Shown here piece after piece: positions 9,286 through 17,532 of a DNA stretch of 64,000 nucleotides (positions are counted from its first letter, which is position 1; each line of letters opens with the position of its first letter). The stretch is taken from positions 283,895 to 347,894 of the forward strand of contig NZ_CADESW010000007.1 in assembly GCF_902830275.1 (NCBI RefSeq), written 5' to 3'. The translations under genes and the position numbers were made by a program. Below the pieces are notes generated by a model. It had not been told where the DNA came from and did no database searches. It saw only the letters and a program-made list of their open reading frames with translations. This DNA comes from Burkholderia stagnalis (GTDB lineage: Bacteria; Pseudomonadota; Gammaproteobacteria; Burkholderiales; Burkholderiaceae).

Positions 9286-9579
9286 ATGTCTTCTTACAAG
9301 GACCTGCTGGCCCAGCGGGAGAAGCTGGAGAAGCAAATCGAAGAGGCGAAGTCGCGCGAATACGCGGAAGTCCTCAATGACGTGAAGCAGAAAATCTCCG
9401 ACTACGGCTTTACGCTGGCCGAGCTCGGTCTGAGCCGTGCGAAGGCAGGCAAGGTCGGCCGTCCGCGCGCCGGCGTCGCGGCCAAGTATCGCGATCCGGA
9501 ATCGGGCGCGACGTGGTCGGGCCGCGGCAAGCCGCCGCGCTGGATCGCCGGCAAGAACCGCGAACAATTTGCAATCTGA
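9286..9579 (+). CDS. H-NS family nucleoid-associated protein, short form
   Basis: This 97-residue histone-like DNA-binding protein has an N-terminal predicted coiled coil for oligomerisation (residues 8-40, rich in Glu/Lys/Gln). A Gly/Arg/Pro linker containing K-V-G-R-P-R-A-G follows. The C-terminal H-NS DNA-binding motif includes Y-R-D-P-E-S-G-A-T-W-S-G-R-G-K-P-P-R-W-I (residues 69-88). It is shorter than E. coli H-NS (137 residues) and matches the Bv3F/beta-proteobacterial short type. Such proteins bind A/T-rich DNA and silence transcription. The gene is monocistronic with its own terminator. Confidence 0.95.
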   Translation: MSSYKDLLAQREKLEKQIEEAKSREYAEVLNDVKQKISDYGFTLAELGLSRAKAGKVGRPRAGVAAKYRDPESGATWSGRGKPPRWIAGKNREQFAI

Positions 9580-9604
9580 ACGTTTGTTCGCCGTTCCCGC
9601 GCTG

Positions 9605-9639
9605 AAAGGCCGCGTGTCCGTCACGGAGCGCGGCCTTTT
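9605..9639 (+). terminator. Rho-independent terminator of the H-NS-like gene
   Basis: The stem AAAGGCCGCG / CGCGGCCTTT encloses a 14-base loop and runs into TTTT. It lies 25 bases after the stop codon. Confidence 0.9.
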
Positions 9640-9785
9640 GCTTTGCGCGCGTCCCGTGCCGGCGGAATGTCACGGAAATGTCATGAACGCGCGTGAATGA
9701 AAATGCGACCCGTTCGCATAACCAGTTGATTTAAATAAGAAATTTGGGGTTATCGGAATGGGGTGCTGGGCGCTCTTGGTAGAAT

Positions 9786-9806
9786 CCGATATCGCACACC
9801 GATATC
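9786..9806. promoter_or_regulatory. Direct repeats CCGATATC upstream of the CDF gene
   Basis: Two identical CCGATATC octamers start 13 bases apart (9786 and 9799), each carrying the GATATC palindrome, just 9 bases before the CDF start codon. No good ribosome site is visible there. They could be operator half-sites for a metal-responsive regulator; this is inference only. Confidence 0.35.
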
Positions 9807-9815
9807 TCATATTTC

Positions 9816-10982
9816 ATGTCCACCTTTTCCGGCGAAGCGCAAAGCGGAGAAAAGCACGCCGTCGCGCGCAAGAGCACGCTCGTCAGTATCGTGCTGAATG
9901 TCGTGCTTGCGACATTTCAGATCGCGGTCGGCACGATTGCGCATTCACAGGCGTTGATTGCCGACGGTGTCCATTCGATTTCGGATTTGATCTCGGATTT
10001 TGTCGTGCTGGTTGCGAATCGGCATAGCGGCGCATTGCCGGACGCCGATCACAATTACGGGCACAGCCGCTACGAGACGGTCGCATCGCTGTTTCTCGGC
10101 GGGATTCTGATCGCGGTGGGGATCGGCATGCTATGGCGCGCCGGCGATCGCCTCGTGCATCTCGAGGATATTCCGCCCGTCCATGTGAGCGCGCTGGTCG
10201 TCGCGGTCGTCGTGCTGGTGTCGAAGGAGGCACTGTTTCGCTACATGCTGCGCGAGGCGCAGCGCGTGCGCTCGGCGATGCTCGTCGCCAATGCATGGCA
10301 TGCGCGCTCGGACGCCGCGTCGTCGCTCGTCGTCGCGATCGGCATCATCGGCAGCCTGGCCGGCTTCCGGCTGCTCGACCCGATCGCGGCCGCGATCGTC
10401 GGCTTCATGGTTGCGCGCATGGGCTGGACCTTCGGCTATGACGCGCTGCAGGACCTGTCCGATCGCGCGCTCGACGAAACCGACACCGCGGAGATTCGCG
10501 CGCTGCTAGCGGCCACGCCCGGCGTGCGTGACGTGCACGACCTGCGCACGCGCAAGATGGGCGATTCGGCGCTCGTCGATGCGCACATCCTCGTCGATCC
10601 GATGATCTCGGTATCGGAAGGGCATTACATCGCGGAGACCGCACGCGCACGCGCGCTGTCGGACCGGCGCGTGCTCGACGCGCTGATCCACGTCGACCCG
10701 GAGAACGACGCCGCGCGCCGGCCCGCGCTTGCACTGCCGCCGCGCAGCGAGATCGCGGCGCGTCTCGAGGCCGAGCTCGCGCAGCGCGGCCTGCGCGCGC
10801 GCGCGGTGAATCTCCACTACCTGAGCACGGGGCTCGAGATCGACGTGACGCTGGATGACAGCCCGCACGCGAGCGGCGACACCGATGCCACGCTCGCCGA
10901 GCAGCTCGACATCGAAGCGCTGAAGCGGCAGTTCGGTGCGCGCCGCATCGGCTTCACGCGGGCGGTGCGGGGCAAGTCGTAA
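9816..10982 (+). CDS. Cation diffusion facilitator family metal exporter with extra C-terminal domain
   Basis: This inner-membrane divalent-metal/proton antiporter of 388 residues has six predicted helices in residues 20-215. Helix 2 carries the metal-site pattern D-G-V-H-S-I-S-D-L-I-S-D, and the family's D-A-D-H-N-Y-G-H-S-R-Y-E motif follows helix 2 (residues 76-87). A first cytoplasmic domain (about 218-292) contains H-D-L-R-T-R-K-M-G-D and a paired D-A-H-I-L-V-D. Typical members end there near 300 residues; here about 90 further residues look like a second alpha/beta domain. The metal is unknown. Confidence 0.9.
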   Translation: MSTFSGEAQSGEKHAVARKSTLVSIVLNVVLATFQIAVGTIAHSQALIADGVHSISDLISDFVVLVANRHSGALPDADHNYGHSRYETVASLFLGGILIAVGIGMLWRAGDRLVHLEDIPPVHVSALVVAVVVLVSKEALFRYMLREAQRVRSAMLVANAWHARSDAASSLVVAIGIIGSLAGFRLLDPIAAAIVGFMVARMGWTFGYDALQDLSDRALDETDTAEIRALLAATPGVRDVHDLRTRKMGDSALVDAHILVDPMISVSEGHYIAETARARALSDRRVLDALIHVDPENDAARRPALALPPRSEIAARLEAELAQRGLRARAVNLHYLSTGLEIDVTLDDSPHASGDTDATLAEQLDIEALKRQFGARRIGFTRAVRGKS

Positions 10983-10993
10983 CGCAGGCAGGC

Positions 10994-11452
10994 CTAGAGC
11001 GGCAGCTGCGTATCGAACTTGATCTCGCGCAGCACGACGCTCGTGCGCACCTGCGACACGGCCGGGATCTTGAAGATGCGTTCGTGCAGGAACACGTCGT
11101 AGGCCTTGATGTCGGGCGCGACGATCTTGAGGATGTAGTCGGCTTCGCCGGTCGTGCTGTAGCACTCGGTGACTTCGGGGCAGGTCGAGATCTCGCGCTC
11201 GAATTGCTCGACGCCGCCCTCGTTGTGGCGCGTCAGGTGCACGTGCGCGAGCGCGCAGACATGCAGGCCGAGCTTCTCCCGATCGAGCAGCGCCGTGTAG
11301 CGCTGGATCACGCCCGACTGCTCCATGTCCTTGATGCGGCGCCAGCACGGCGTGCTGGACAGGCCGACCTGGTCGGAGATTTCCTGGACGGAACGGCGCG
11401 CGTCGAGCTGCAACAGGCGAAGGATTTTTTGCGAAAAGGAATCGAGCGTCAC
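10994..11452 (-). CDS. Lrp/AsnC family transcriptional regulator
   Basis: This 152-residue regulator has an N-terminal winged helix-turn-helix (D-A-R-R-S-V-Q-E-I-S-D-Q-V-G-L-S-S-T-P-C-W-R-R-I region) and a C-terminal RAM/AsnC ligand domain with the G-E-A-D-Y-I-L-K-I turn. I prefer the GTG start: GGAGG lies 5 bases upstream, whereas the in-frame ATG 12 bases earlier overlaps that ribosome site. It is convergent with the CDF gene (11-base gap). The ligand, probably an amino acid, and target genes are not evident. Confidence 0.92.
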   Translation of the reverse strand: MTLDSFSQKILRLLQLDARRSVQEISDQVGLSSTPCWRRIKDMEQSGVIQRYTALLDREKLGLHVCALAHVHLTRHNEGGVEQFEREISTCPEVTECYSTTGEADYILKIVAPDIKAYDVFLHERIFKIPAVSQVRTSVVLREIKFDTQLPL

Positions 11453-11543
11453 CTGCGCCTCCATGCGGCAACTACAACACTCTGAATGTTAGAGGTGCGC
11501 GAAAGGAAAGGCAATCCGACACGGTGTCGCTGAGCGAGATTCG

Positions 11544-12197
11544 CTAATTTGCACGCGGGTCCGTAGGGTTTTGTGCTGTTGCGCCGTTGTCCGTGCCGTC
11601 AGCGGCGGCGCGCGCCGCGAGCGCGGCCTGCTGCACGCGCAGGTCGGCGAGCATGTTGCAGAACAGCGCGCCTTGCTCGATCGCGTCGTCGAGCGCGACG
11701 TGCGTGTGCGGATGGTCATCGAACCAGTGCTTCGGGAAGCGCGGCTTGATCGCCTTGCGGTACGGCAGGCCCGTCATCGCGAACGCGAGCGTCTTGATGT
11801 CGAGCGCCGACCACGAGAACGGGCAGCGGCCCGCGAAGCGCATCATGTACCAGAACATGAACGTGAAATCGAAGCCGGCCGGCATCGCGACGAACACCGG
11901 CTTGCCGGGCAGCGCCTCGACCCAGTCGACGTACGCGACGAGCGCCGCTTCCGGCGCCTGCAGGTCGGTGCGGCACGCGGCCCACGCTTCGGGCTGGGTC
12001 TTCCACCAGGCGTCCTGCACCGGATGCGGCTGCGCGCCGGGCAGCGTCTCGAGGTTCGCGGAGAACGTCGCGATCAGCTGCTTGTCCTCGGTGTACGCGG
12101 CGGACGCGAAGCTCAGCATCGAGTGCGGGCCGGGAATCGGGCCGTCCGCCTCGACGTCGGTGCTGACGTAGATTTCCTGAATGGCCGTCTGGTTCAT
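11544..12197 (-). CDS. DEDDh-type 3'-5' exonuclease family protein
   Basis: This 217-residue protein fits the RNase T / DnaQ-like exonuclease fold. Candidate catalytic residues are Asp14 and Glu16 (S-T-D-V-E-A-D-G), Asp110 (G-F-D-F-T-F), His166 and Asp171 (H-V-A-L-D-D-A), which together form a DEDDh site with two metal ions. The C-terminal 35 residues are low-complexity Ala/Asp/Thr. Its start overlaps the stop of the upstream metallo-hydrolase gene by 4 bases (ATGA), so the pair is translationally coupled. The in vivo nucleic-acid substrate is unknown. Confidence 0.85.
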   Translation of the reverse strand: MNQTAIQEIYVSTDVEADGPIPGPHSMLSFASAAYTEDKQLIATFSANLETLPGAQPHPVQDAWWKTQPEAWAACRTDLQAPEAALVAYVDWVEALPGKPVFVAMPAGFDFTFMFWYMMRFAGRCPFSWSALDIKTLAFAMTGLPYRKAIKPRFPKHWFDDHPHTHVALDDAIEQGALFCNMLADLRVQQAALAARAAADGTDNGATAQNPTDPRAN

Positions 12198-12838
12198 CCG
12201 AACACCTTGTCGGACACGAACGGGTTCGTGCGGCGCTCGTCGCCGAACGTCGACACCGGGCCGTGGCCCGGCACGAACGTGACGTCGTCGCCGAGCGGCC
12301 AGAGTTTCTCCTTGATCGAGCGCACGAGATCGGCATGGTTGCCGCGCGGGAAGTCGGTGCGGCCGATCGAGCCGGCGAACAGCACGTCGCCGACGATCGC
12401 GAGCCGGTGCGCGCGGCTGAAGAACACGACATGGCCCGGCGTGTGGCCCGGGCAGTGATAGACCTCGAGCGCTTCGTCGCCGAACTGCACGGTATCGCCG
12501 TCGTTCAGCCAGCGATCCGGCTCGAATGCGTCGGCCGCCGGAAAGCCGAAGCGTTCGCTCTGCGTCGGCAGCTTCTCGATCCAGAAGCGCTCGTCTTCCT
12601 GCGGCCCTTCGATCGGCACGCCGTAGTGCGTCGCGAGCGCCTTCGCGCCCGCGCAGTGGTCGATGTGCCCGTGGGTGAGCAGCACCTTCTCGACCTGCAC
12701 GTTCTGCCGCGCGACTTCCTGCTGGATCCGTTCGAGGTCGCCGCCCGGATCGACGACGGCGGCGCGGCCGGTGGCCTCGCAGACGAGCAGCGAACAGTTC
12801 TGCTGGAACGGCGTGACCGGGATGAGCGTGACTTTCAT
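12194..12838 (-). CDS. MBL-fold metallo-hydrolase, YcbL/glyoxalase II-like
   Basis: This 214-residue metallo-beta-lactamase-fold hydrolase has the full set of two-metal ligands: T-H-G-H-I-D-H (His56, His58, Asp60, His61), G-H-T-P-G-H (His132), G-D-V-L-F (Asp151) and a C-terminal P-G-H-G-P. Length and motifs match the YcbL group of type II glyoxalase-like enzymes, which hydrolyse S-lactoylglutathione or related thioesters; the exact substrate is not proven. It is the first gene of a two-gene operon with the DEDDh exonuclease. Confidence 0.92.
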   Translation of the reverse strand: MKVTLIPVTPFQQNCSLLVCEATGRAAVVDPGGDLERIQQEVARQNVQVEKVLLTHGHIDHCAGAKALATHYGVPIEGPQEDERFWIEKLPTQSERFGFPAADAFEPDRWLNDGDTVQFGDEALEVYHCPGHTPGHVVFFSRAHRLAIVGDVLFAGSIGRTDFPRGNHADLVRSIKEKLWPLGDDVTFVPGHGPVSTFGDERRTNPFVSDKVFG

Positions 12839-13477
12839 GGAAGCACCGGCGGGCTAAAAGGTTCGATTGTACCGGGCGCGCAGGCCCCCTGTTCGGCGCG
12901 GTGCGCGCGGCGTCGCGACACGCGCGCGGCCGCGCCGATTGTTACGGGCATAGCGAGAATCAATGGCGCGCCGGGGCCCGTTTTCGGGCAGTGATTTTGA
13001 TTTCTGTATAATGCCGCCCATCGCGCATGATTTTCATGCGCTCCGCTGATGTTCGAGCCCCACTGACAGGGGGCCATGAGCATCGTCAAAGCATCTGCCG
13101 CCGGGGAGTCCGGCGGCGAATCCAGCACCGAGCATTCTCCGGTGCTCACGTCTTGTCCGGCCGGGCGCTGCGCGCCCGCCGCGGCCCTGCTGCCGCGCCG
13201 CCGGATGAGGCCTGTGCCGCCGTTCCTGTGCGCTGGCTGTACGCAGCGCGCGCGAACGTGGGAAGCCATGTTCGATGGCGGCATGTGGGGTCTGGTCAGG
13301 CTGCCGGGGACAGGTTGCGCCAGACGTGAAAGCTAATCAGGACGGTTGCGGCGAGTACGAAAGCCGCGTCCATGCAAGCCTGCCTGCTCGCATTCGAGCC
13401 GGGCGCGCATGCATTTGCCGTCCGGGCCGCGTATCAACGAAGTGAAGGAGCGGCCCGAACCAGAAGGCGACACGTCG
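12839..13477. other. Unexplained 639-base intergenic region with a TATAAT box and strong hairpins
   Basis: No recognisable protein is encoded. A perfect TATAAT lies at 13007-13012, with only weak -35 candidates around 12983-12989. Downstream on the plus strand are several stable hairpins, for example GCCGCCGG-ggagt-CCGGCGGC (13089-13109), AGCACCG-N8-CGGTGCT (13123-13144) and GGGCGC-tgc-GCGCCC (13164-13178). Short open frames (for example 13076-13336, 86 codons) have codon use unlike the flanking genes. A structured leader of the downstream lipoprotein gene or an independent small RNA would both fit. Confidence 0.5.
13007..13012 (+). promoter_or_regulatory. Consensus -10 box TATAAT
   Basis: This is a perfect sigma-70 -10 hexamer within T-T-C-T-G-T-A-T-A-A-T-G in otherwise GC-rich DNA, about 470 bases upstream of the RlpA-like gene. 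The best -35 candidates (TTCGGG region, 17-19 bases upstream) are poor, so the start point near 13018 is an inference. Confidence 0.5.
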
Positions 13478-14080
13478 ATGAATTTTCGATTTCCGAGCCG
13501 TTTCGGGACTGTGGCTGTATTTCTCGCGCTGACGGGTTGTGCCGTGCAACCCAGCCAGACGACGAGCGGCACGAACCAGAAGAATGGGGTCAGGACGACC
13601 GCCGCGAACGCGGACAACGACAAGCAACTGAATTTCGACTCGGCGCTGGCCTCCATGCCGGCCGCCGACAGCAAGGACGCGAAGAGCACGTCGCTCGCGG
13701 ATGCGGCGCCGATCGACGGCGCCAACGTGTCCGATTTCCGCCAGACCGGCCGCGCGTCGTGGTACGGCCGCGGCTTCCACGGCCGCCGCACCGCGAACGG
13801 CGAGCGCTTCAACATGAACGCGTTCACCGCCGCGCACCGCACGCTGCCGCTCGCGTCGTACATCCGCGTGACGAACCCGACGAACGGCAAGTGGGTCGTC
13901 GTGAAGGTCAACGATCGCGGCCCGTACAAGCGTGGCCGGGTGCTCGACCTGTCGTATGCGGCCGCGAAGGTGATCGGCCTCGTGCATGCCGGCACCGGCC
14001 GCGTGAAGATCGAGGGGCTGTCGCCGCAGGAAGCGCGCGAGGCGCGCGACGAAATGCTCGCGTCGAACTCGACCCGGTAA
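13478..14080 (+). CDS. RlpA-like septal-ring lipoprotein with double-psi beta-barrel
   Basis: This 200-residue protein has an N-terminal lipoprotein signal (lipobox L-T-G-C, Cys21). A Ser/Thr/Asp-rich linker follows, and then an RlpA double-psi beta-barrel from about residue 88 with G-R-A-S-W-Y-G-R-G-F-H-G-R-R-T-A-N-G, V-N-D-R-G-P-Y and D-L-S-Y-A-A-A. RlpA proteins are peptidoglycan lytic transglycosylases acting on naked glycan strands at the division septum. There is no SPOR domain after the barrel, so septal targeting must differ or be absent. The start is set by the signal peptide. Confidence 0.9.
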   Translation: MNFRFPSRFGTVAVFLALTGCAVQPSQTTSGTNQKNGVRTTAANADNDKQLNFDSALASMPAADSKDAKSTSLADAAPIDGANVSDFRQTGRASWYGRGFHGRRTANGERFNMNAFTAAHRTLPLASYIRVTNPTNGKWVVVKVNDRGPYKRGRVLDLSYAAAKVIGLVHAGTGRVKIEGLSPQEAREARDEMLASNSTR

Positions 14081-14110
14081 CGCGGCGGATTCCGCTTCCG
14101 TCAGCGAACC

Positions 14111-14149
14111 CAACGACAAAGGGCTGCCATCGGCAGCCCTTTGTCGTTG
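14111..14149. terminator. Bidirectional terminator, rlpA-like / rsmI
   Basis: This is a perfect 18-bp inverted repeat (CAACGACAAAGGGCTGCC and its complement) with a 3-base loop between two convergent genes. The A and T runs lie inside the arms, so it can act in both directions. Confidence 0.85.
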
Positions 14150-14165
14150 CAGCGGCGCCGGCCGT

Positions 14166-15044
14166 TCAACCGTCCTTCAACGCGAGCGCGCGCGCATACA
14201 GCGCGTTGCGCGGCGCGCCCGTCAGCGCGGCCGCGAGCTTTGCCGCACTCTTCACCGGTACCTCTTCCAGCAGCAGCCTGAGCAGCGCGTCGTGCGCGGT
14301 GTCGTCGGCCGCGCCCGCGTCGGCCGGCGCGCCCTCGACGACCAGCACGAACTCGCCGCGCTGCCGGTTCGCATCGCCCTCCAGCCACGTCAGCCCTTCG
14401 GCCAGGGTGCCCTGGAACAGCTGTTCGTGTAGCTTCGTCAGTTCGCGCGCGATCAGCAGCCGGCGCGCGGCGCCGAGCGTGTCCGCGAGCGCGGCGACCG
14501 TCTCGACGATCCGGTGCGGCGCCTCGTAGAACACCAGCGCATAGGGGTGCGACGCGAGCGCCTGCAGCGCGCTCGCGCGCTGTTTCGCCTTCGGCGGCAG
14601 GAAGCCGGCGAACGTGAACGTGCCCGCCCAGTCTCCGGCGACGCTGAGTGCGGTCACGGCCGCGCTCGCGCCCGGCAGCGGCACCACCGCGAAGCCGGCC
14701 GCGCGCACCGCGTCGACGAGCCGCGCGCCGGGGTCCGAGATGCCGGGCGTGCCGGCGTCCGATACATAGGCGACGCGTTCGCCGGCGCGCAGGTGTTCGA
14801 TCACGCGCAGCGCCGCTTCGCGCTCGTTGTGCTCGTGCGCGGCGATGAGCGGCTTCGAGATGCCGTAGCGGGCGAGCAGCTGGCCGGTGTTGCGGGTGTC
14901 TTCGGCGGCGATGCGGTCGGCGAGGCCGAGCACGTGCAGCGCGCGCAACGTGATGTCGGCGGTGTTGCCGATCGGCGTCGCGACGACGTAGAGCGCGGCG
15001 CTCGGGTAGTGCTGCGTATGCGCAAGTTCGAGGAGGGCAGTCAT
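14166..15044 (-). CDS. rsmI: 16S rRNA (cytidine-1402-2'-O)-methyltransferase RsmI
   Basis: RsmI 2'-O-methylates C1402 in the decoding centre of 16S rRNA using S-adenosylmethionine. The 292-residue protein carries the tetrapyrrole-methylase-fold signatures: [11 protein letters not shown] (residues 17-27), A-E-D-T-R-N-T-G, the [15 protein letters not shown] loop and F-Y-E-A-P-H-R. Its ATG overlaps the ATG of the divergent yraN gene by two bases, and no strong ribosome site is visible. An alternative start is not apparent because family similarity begins close to this Met. Confidence 0.96.
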   Translation of the reverse strand: MTALLELAHTQHYPSAALYVVATPIGNTADITLRALHVLGLADRIAAEDTRNTGQLLARYGISKPLIAAHEHNEREAALRVIEHLRAGERVAYVSDAGTPGISDPGARLVDAVRAAGFAVVPLPGASAAVTALSVAGDWAGTFTFAGFLPPKAKQRASALQALASHPYALVFYEAPHRIVETVAALADTLGAARRLLIARELTKLHEQLFQGTLAEGLTWLEGDANRQRGEFVLVVEGAPADAGAADDTAHDALLRLLLEEVPVKSAAKLAAALTGAPRNALYARALALKDG

Positions 15045-15543
15045 GGCGGGCAATGCGCGCGGGCGTGGCGCAGGCGGAACAAGGTCGGCATTGTGCCACG
15101 GGGCGCCGGCCGGATCGGACGGCGATCGCCGCGGGCCGTCGCGCGCGAGCGGGCAGGCGGCCGTGCGCACCGACAACTTTTCCGGCACGGCGCGATCCAA
15201 GTCGGTCGGCGCGGCGTTCGAGACGCGCGCGCGGCAGTTCCTCGAGCGCCGCCGGCTCGCATTCGTCGCGGCGAACGTGACGATGCGCGGCGGCGAGCTC
15301 GATCTCGTGATGCGCGAGCCGGACGGCACGCTGGTGTTCGTCGAGGTGCGCGCGCGGCGCAGCGCCCGGCACGGCGGCGCGGCGGCGAGCATCGGCTGGC
15401 GCAAGCGCATGCGGCTCGTCAAGGCGGCGCAGGGCTTCTGGGTGCGGCACGGGGCCGGCGCGCCGTGCCGCTTCGACGTGGTCGCGTTCGAGGCCGGGCA
15501 ACTCGTATGGCTGCGCGACGCGTTTCGTGCCGACGAGGTCTAG
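15043..15543 (+). CDS. yraN: YraN family protein (UPF0102), endonuclease-like fold
   Basis: This 166-residue protein has a C-terminal two-thirds typical of the YraN/UPF0102 family: [12 protein letters not shown], the R-G-G-E-L-D-L-V-M core and V-F-V-E-V-R-A-R-R, which together make the D-(E/D)-x-V nuclease-like site. The biochemical activity of the family is unsettled. The first 48 residues are low-complexity and may be non-essential, but the ATG has an excellent GAGGAGGG site 6-7 bases upstream. It is followed by diaA and dolP, as in enterobacteria. Confidence 0.88.
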   Translation: MAGNARGRGAGGTRSALCHGAPAGSDGDRRGPSRASGQAAVRTDNFSGTARSKSVGAAFETRARQFLERRRLAFVAANVTMRGGELDLVMREPDGTLVFVEVRARRSARHGGAAASIGWRKRMRLVKAAQGFWVRHGAGAPCRFDVVAFEAGQLVWLRDAFRADEV

Positions 15544-15670
15544 CCGAGAGCTGTGACGAGATGTAAAGAGTTCTCGCCGTGCGCCCGGATGAGGCCCCGG
15601 AGTACGGTAAACTCGCCGCACTCATGATGTCGCGCGCGGCCCGCCGCGCGCAGCACCGGATCAGGAATCG

Positions 15671-16255
15671 ATGTCAGTCGAACGTATTCAGCAACATTTC
15701 CGCGACAGCGCCGCGCTACAGCACGAAGCCGGCGACGCGCTGTCGCTGCCGATCGCGGCCGCGGTCGATGCGATGTTCGCCGCGCTGGCGAACGGCAACA
15801 AGATCGTCGCGTGCGGCGACGGCCCGTCGGCCGCCGCCGCCCACTACCTCGCCGTGTCGCTCGTCGGCGGCTTCGAGCGCGAGCGGCCGGGCCTGCCCGC
15901 GCTCGCGCTCGCCACCGATGCGTCGCAGGGCGGCATGACCGGCGCGATGGTGCCGGACCAGCTGTTCGCGCAGCAGGTGCGCGTGCTCGGGCAGACCGGC
16001 GACATCCTGCTGGTGCTCGACCCGAGCGGCGCGTCGCCGCGCGTGCTGGCCGCCGTCGAGGCCGCGCACGAGCGCGAAATGACGGTGGTCGCGCTGACGG
16101 GCGGCGGCGGCCACGCGCTGGCGGCCGCGCTGTCCGACACCGACATCCCGATCAGCGTGCCCGCCGAGCGCGCGGCGCGCATTCAAGAAGTCCATCTGCT
16201 GACCATCCACTGCCTGTGCGACGGCATCGACGCGATGCTGCTGGGTGAGGATTGA
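15671..16255 (+). CDS. diaA: SIS-domain protein DiaA / GmhA-like
   Basis: This 194-residue sugar-isomerase (SIS) domain protein is close to phosphoheptose isomerase GmhA and to DiaA, which binds DnaA and times replication initiation in E. coli. Visible features are V-A-C-G-D-G-P-S-A-A-A-A-H-Y (residues 47-60), D-P-S-G-A-S-P-R and E-V-H-L-L-T-I-H-C-L-C-D. Synteny (rsmI, yraN, SIS, BON lipoprotein) matches the E. coli yraL-yraP locus and favours DiaA over GmhA. The usual N-G-G-S loop is replaced by D-G-P-S. AGGAA precedes the ATG. Confidence 0.85.
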   Translation: MSVERIQQHFRDSAALQHEAGDALSLPIAAAVDAMFAALANGNKIVACGDGPSAAAAHYLAVSLVGGFERERPGLPALALATDASQGGMTGAMVPDQLFAQQVRVLGQTGDILLVLDPSGASPRVLAAVEAAHEREMTVVALTGGGGHALAAALSDTDIPISVPAERAARIQEVHLLTIHCLCDGIDAMLLGED

Positions 16256-16272
16256 ACGAAGGAGAGCCGTCG

Positions 16273-17064
16273 ATGAAGAAAAGCCGCGTCAAACAGACGC
16301 TCGTCAGAACCACGCTGCTCGCCGCGCTGACGGCGGGGCTCGCGGTGTCGCTGCAGGGCTGCGTGCTCGGCGTGGTCGGCGCAGCGGCCGGCGGCAGCGC
16401 GCTGATCGCCACCGATCGGCGCACGCTCGGCGCGCAGACGGAGGATCGCGAGATCCAGCTCAAGGCGACGTCGCAGATCAACAGCGGCCTGCCGGACCAG
16501 GCGCACGTGAACGTGACCGTCTTCAACCGCCGCGTGCTGCTGACGGGTGAAGTGCCGAACGACGCGTCGAAGCAGCGCGCCGAGGAAATCGTGCGCGCGA
16601 TCAACAACGTGAACGGCATCGTCAACGAGCTCGCGATCGGCCCGGCCAGCTCGCTGTCGGATCGCGCGAACGACTCGTATCTCGAAGGGCGCGTGAAGAC
16701 CGCGCTGATCGGCGAGAAGGGCATCTCCGCGAACCATTACAAGGTTGTCGGCGAGCGCGGCAACCTGTACCTGATGGGCCTCGTGACGGTCGACGAAGGC
16801 AACCGCGGCGCGGAAGTCGCGAGCCAGGTGCCGGGCGTCGAGAAGGTCGTGAAGGTGTTCCAGTACATCAAGCCGGCGGACGCGCAGGCGCTGCAGCCCG
16901 CGCCCGCGAGCGGCGCCGCCGCGGCGTCGGCCGCGCCGGCGGACGGCACGACGGTCGGCGCGGTGCCCGACACGGCGGTGACGTCCACGCCGCTGCAGCC
17001 GCCCGCGCCGATCTCGAATTCGACCAACGTGCACCCGGGCAATCCGAAGGCGGTGCCGCAATGA
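16273..17064 (+). CDS. dolP: Dual-BON-domain outer-membrane lipoprotein DolP/YraP
   Basis: The 263-residue lipoprotein has a signal ending in L-Q-G-C (Cys30), then two BON domains (about residues 58-125 and 137-205) that bind phospholipids. In E. coli DolP supports outer-membrane integrity at the division site. Here an extra Ala/Pro/Ser/Thr-rich tail of about 55 residues follows, which the E. coli protein (191 residues) lacks. The ATG follows AAGGAGA. The stop overlaps the next start by 4 bases (ATGA), coupling it to the cytochrome gene. Confidence 0.9.
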   Translation: MKKSRVKQTLVRTTLLAALTAGLAVSLQGCVLGVVGAAAGGSALIATDRRTLGAQTEDREIQLKATSQINSGLPDQAHVNVTVFNRRVLLTGEVPNDASKQRAEEIVRAINNVNGIVNELAIGPASSLSDRANDSYLEGRVKTALIGEKGISANHYKVVGERGNLYLMGLVTVDEGNRGAEVASQVPGVEKVVKVFQYIKPADAQALQPAPASGAAAASAAPADGTTVGAVPDTAVTSTPLQPPAPISNSTNVHPGNPKAVPQ

Positions 17065-17405
17065 AGGTGATGCGGTGGATGCAACGCGCGGCGGCGGCGG
17101 TGCTGCTGGCCGGCACGTTCGGCGCGGTCGCGCACGCGGACGTCGGCGACGGGCTCAAGGTCGCGCGCAGCAATGCGTGCATGGGCTGCCACGCGGTCGA
17201 CCGCAAGCTGGTCGGCCCGTCGTTCAAGGACATCGCCGCGCGCTACAAGGCAGACCCGCAGGCCGTCGCGAAGCTGTCGAAAAAGGTGAAGGAGGGCGGC
17301 TCCGGCGTGTGGGGCGCGATCCCGATGCCCGCGCATCCGCGGATGAGCGATGCGGACGCCCGATCGGTGGTGGAATGGGTGTTGGCGGGCGCGCCGTCGA
17401 AGTAA
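17061..17405 (+). CDS. Class I c-type cytochrome (c551/c552-like)
   Basis: This 114-residue periplasmic cytochrome has a signal peptide ending at about A-H-A (residue 26), a single CMGCH haem-binding motif (Cys40, Cys43, His44), and a distal Met89 in A-I-P-M-P-A-H-P. This arrangement is typical of cytochrome c551/c552 electron carriers that donate to oxidases or nitrite reductase. It is the last gene of the yraN-diaA-dolP transcription unit, just upstream of a tRNA gene. Its partner may be the oxidase operon downstream, but that is conjecture. Confidence 0.93.
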   Translation: MKVMRWMQRAAAAVLLAGTFGAVAHADVGDGLKVARSNACMGCHAVDRKLVGPSFKDIAARYKADPQAVAKLSKKVKEGGSGVWGAIPMPAHPRMSDADARSVVEWVLAGAPSK

Positions 17406-17415
17406 TTCGACACTA

Positions 17416-17445
17416 TTGCCAAGCGTTCGAAAGCGTGTGTATGAT
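17416..17445 (+). promoter_or_regulatory. Sigma-70 promoter of tRNA-Ala
   Basis: The -35 box TTGCCA (17416-17421) and -10 box TATGAT (17440-17445) are separated by 18 bases and end 11 bases before the tRNA. Both hexamers are close to consensus. Confidence 0.75.
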
Positions 17446-17456
17446 GGTTGACTGTT

Positions 17457-17532
<76 letters not shown>

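Noticed and set aside
13076..13336. 86-codon frame with C-P-A-G-R-C and C-A-G-C motifs in the intergenic region
   Set aside because: Codon use departs from neighbouring genes (AGG, ACA, AGA, TCT codons), no family is recognised, and it overlaps several strong hairpins; kept only as part of the unexplained region.
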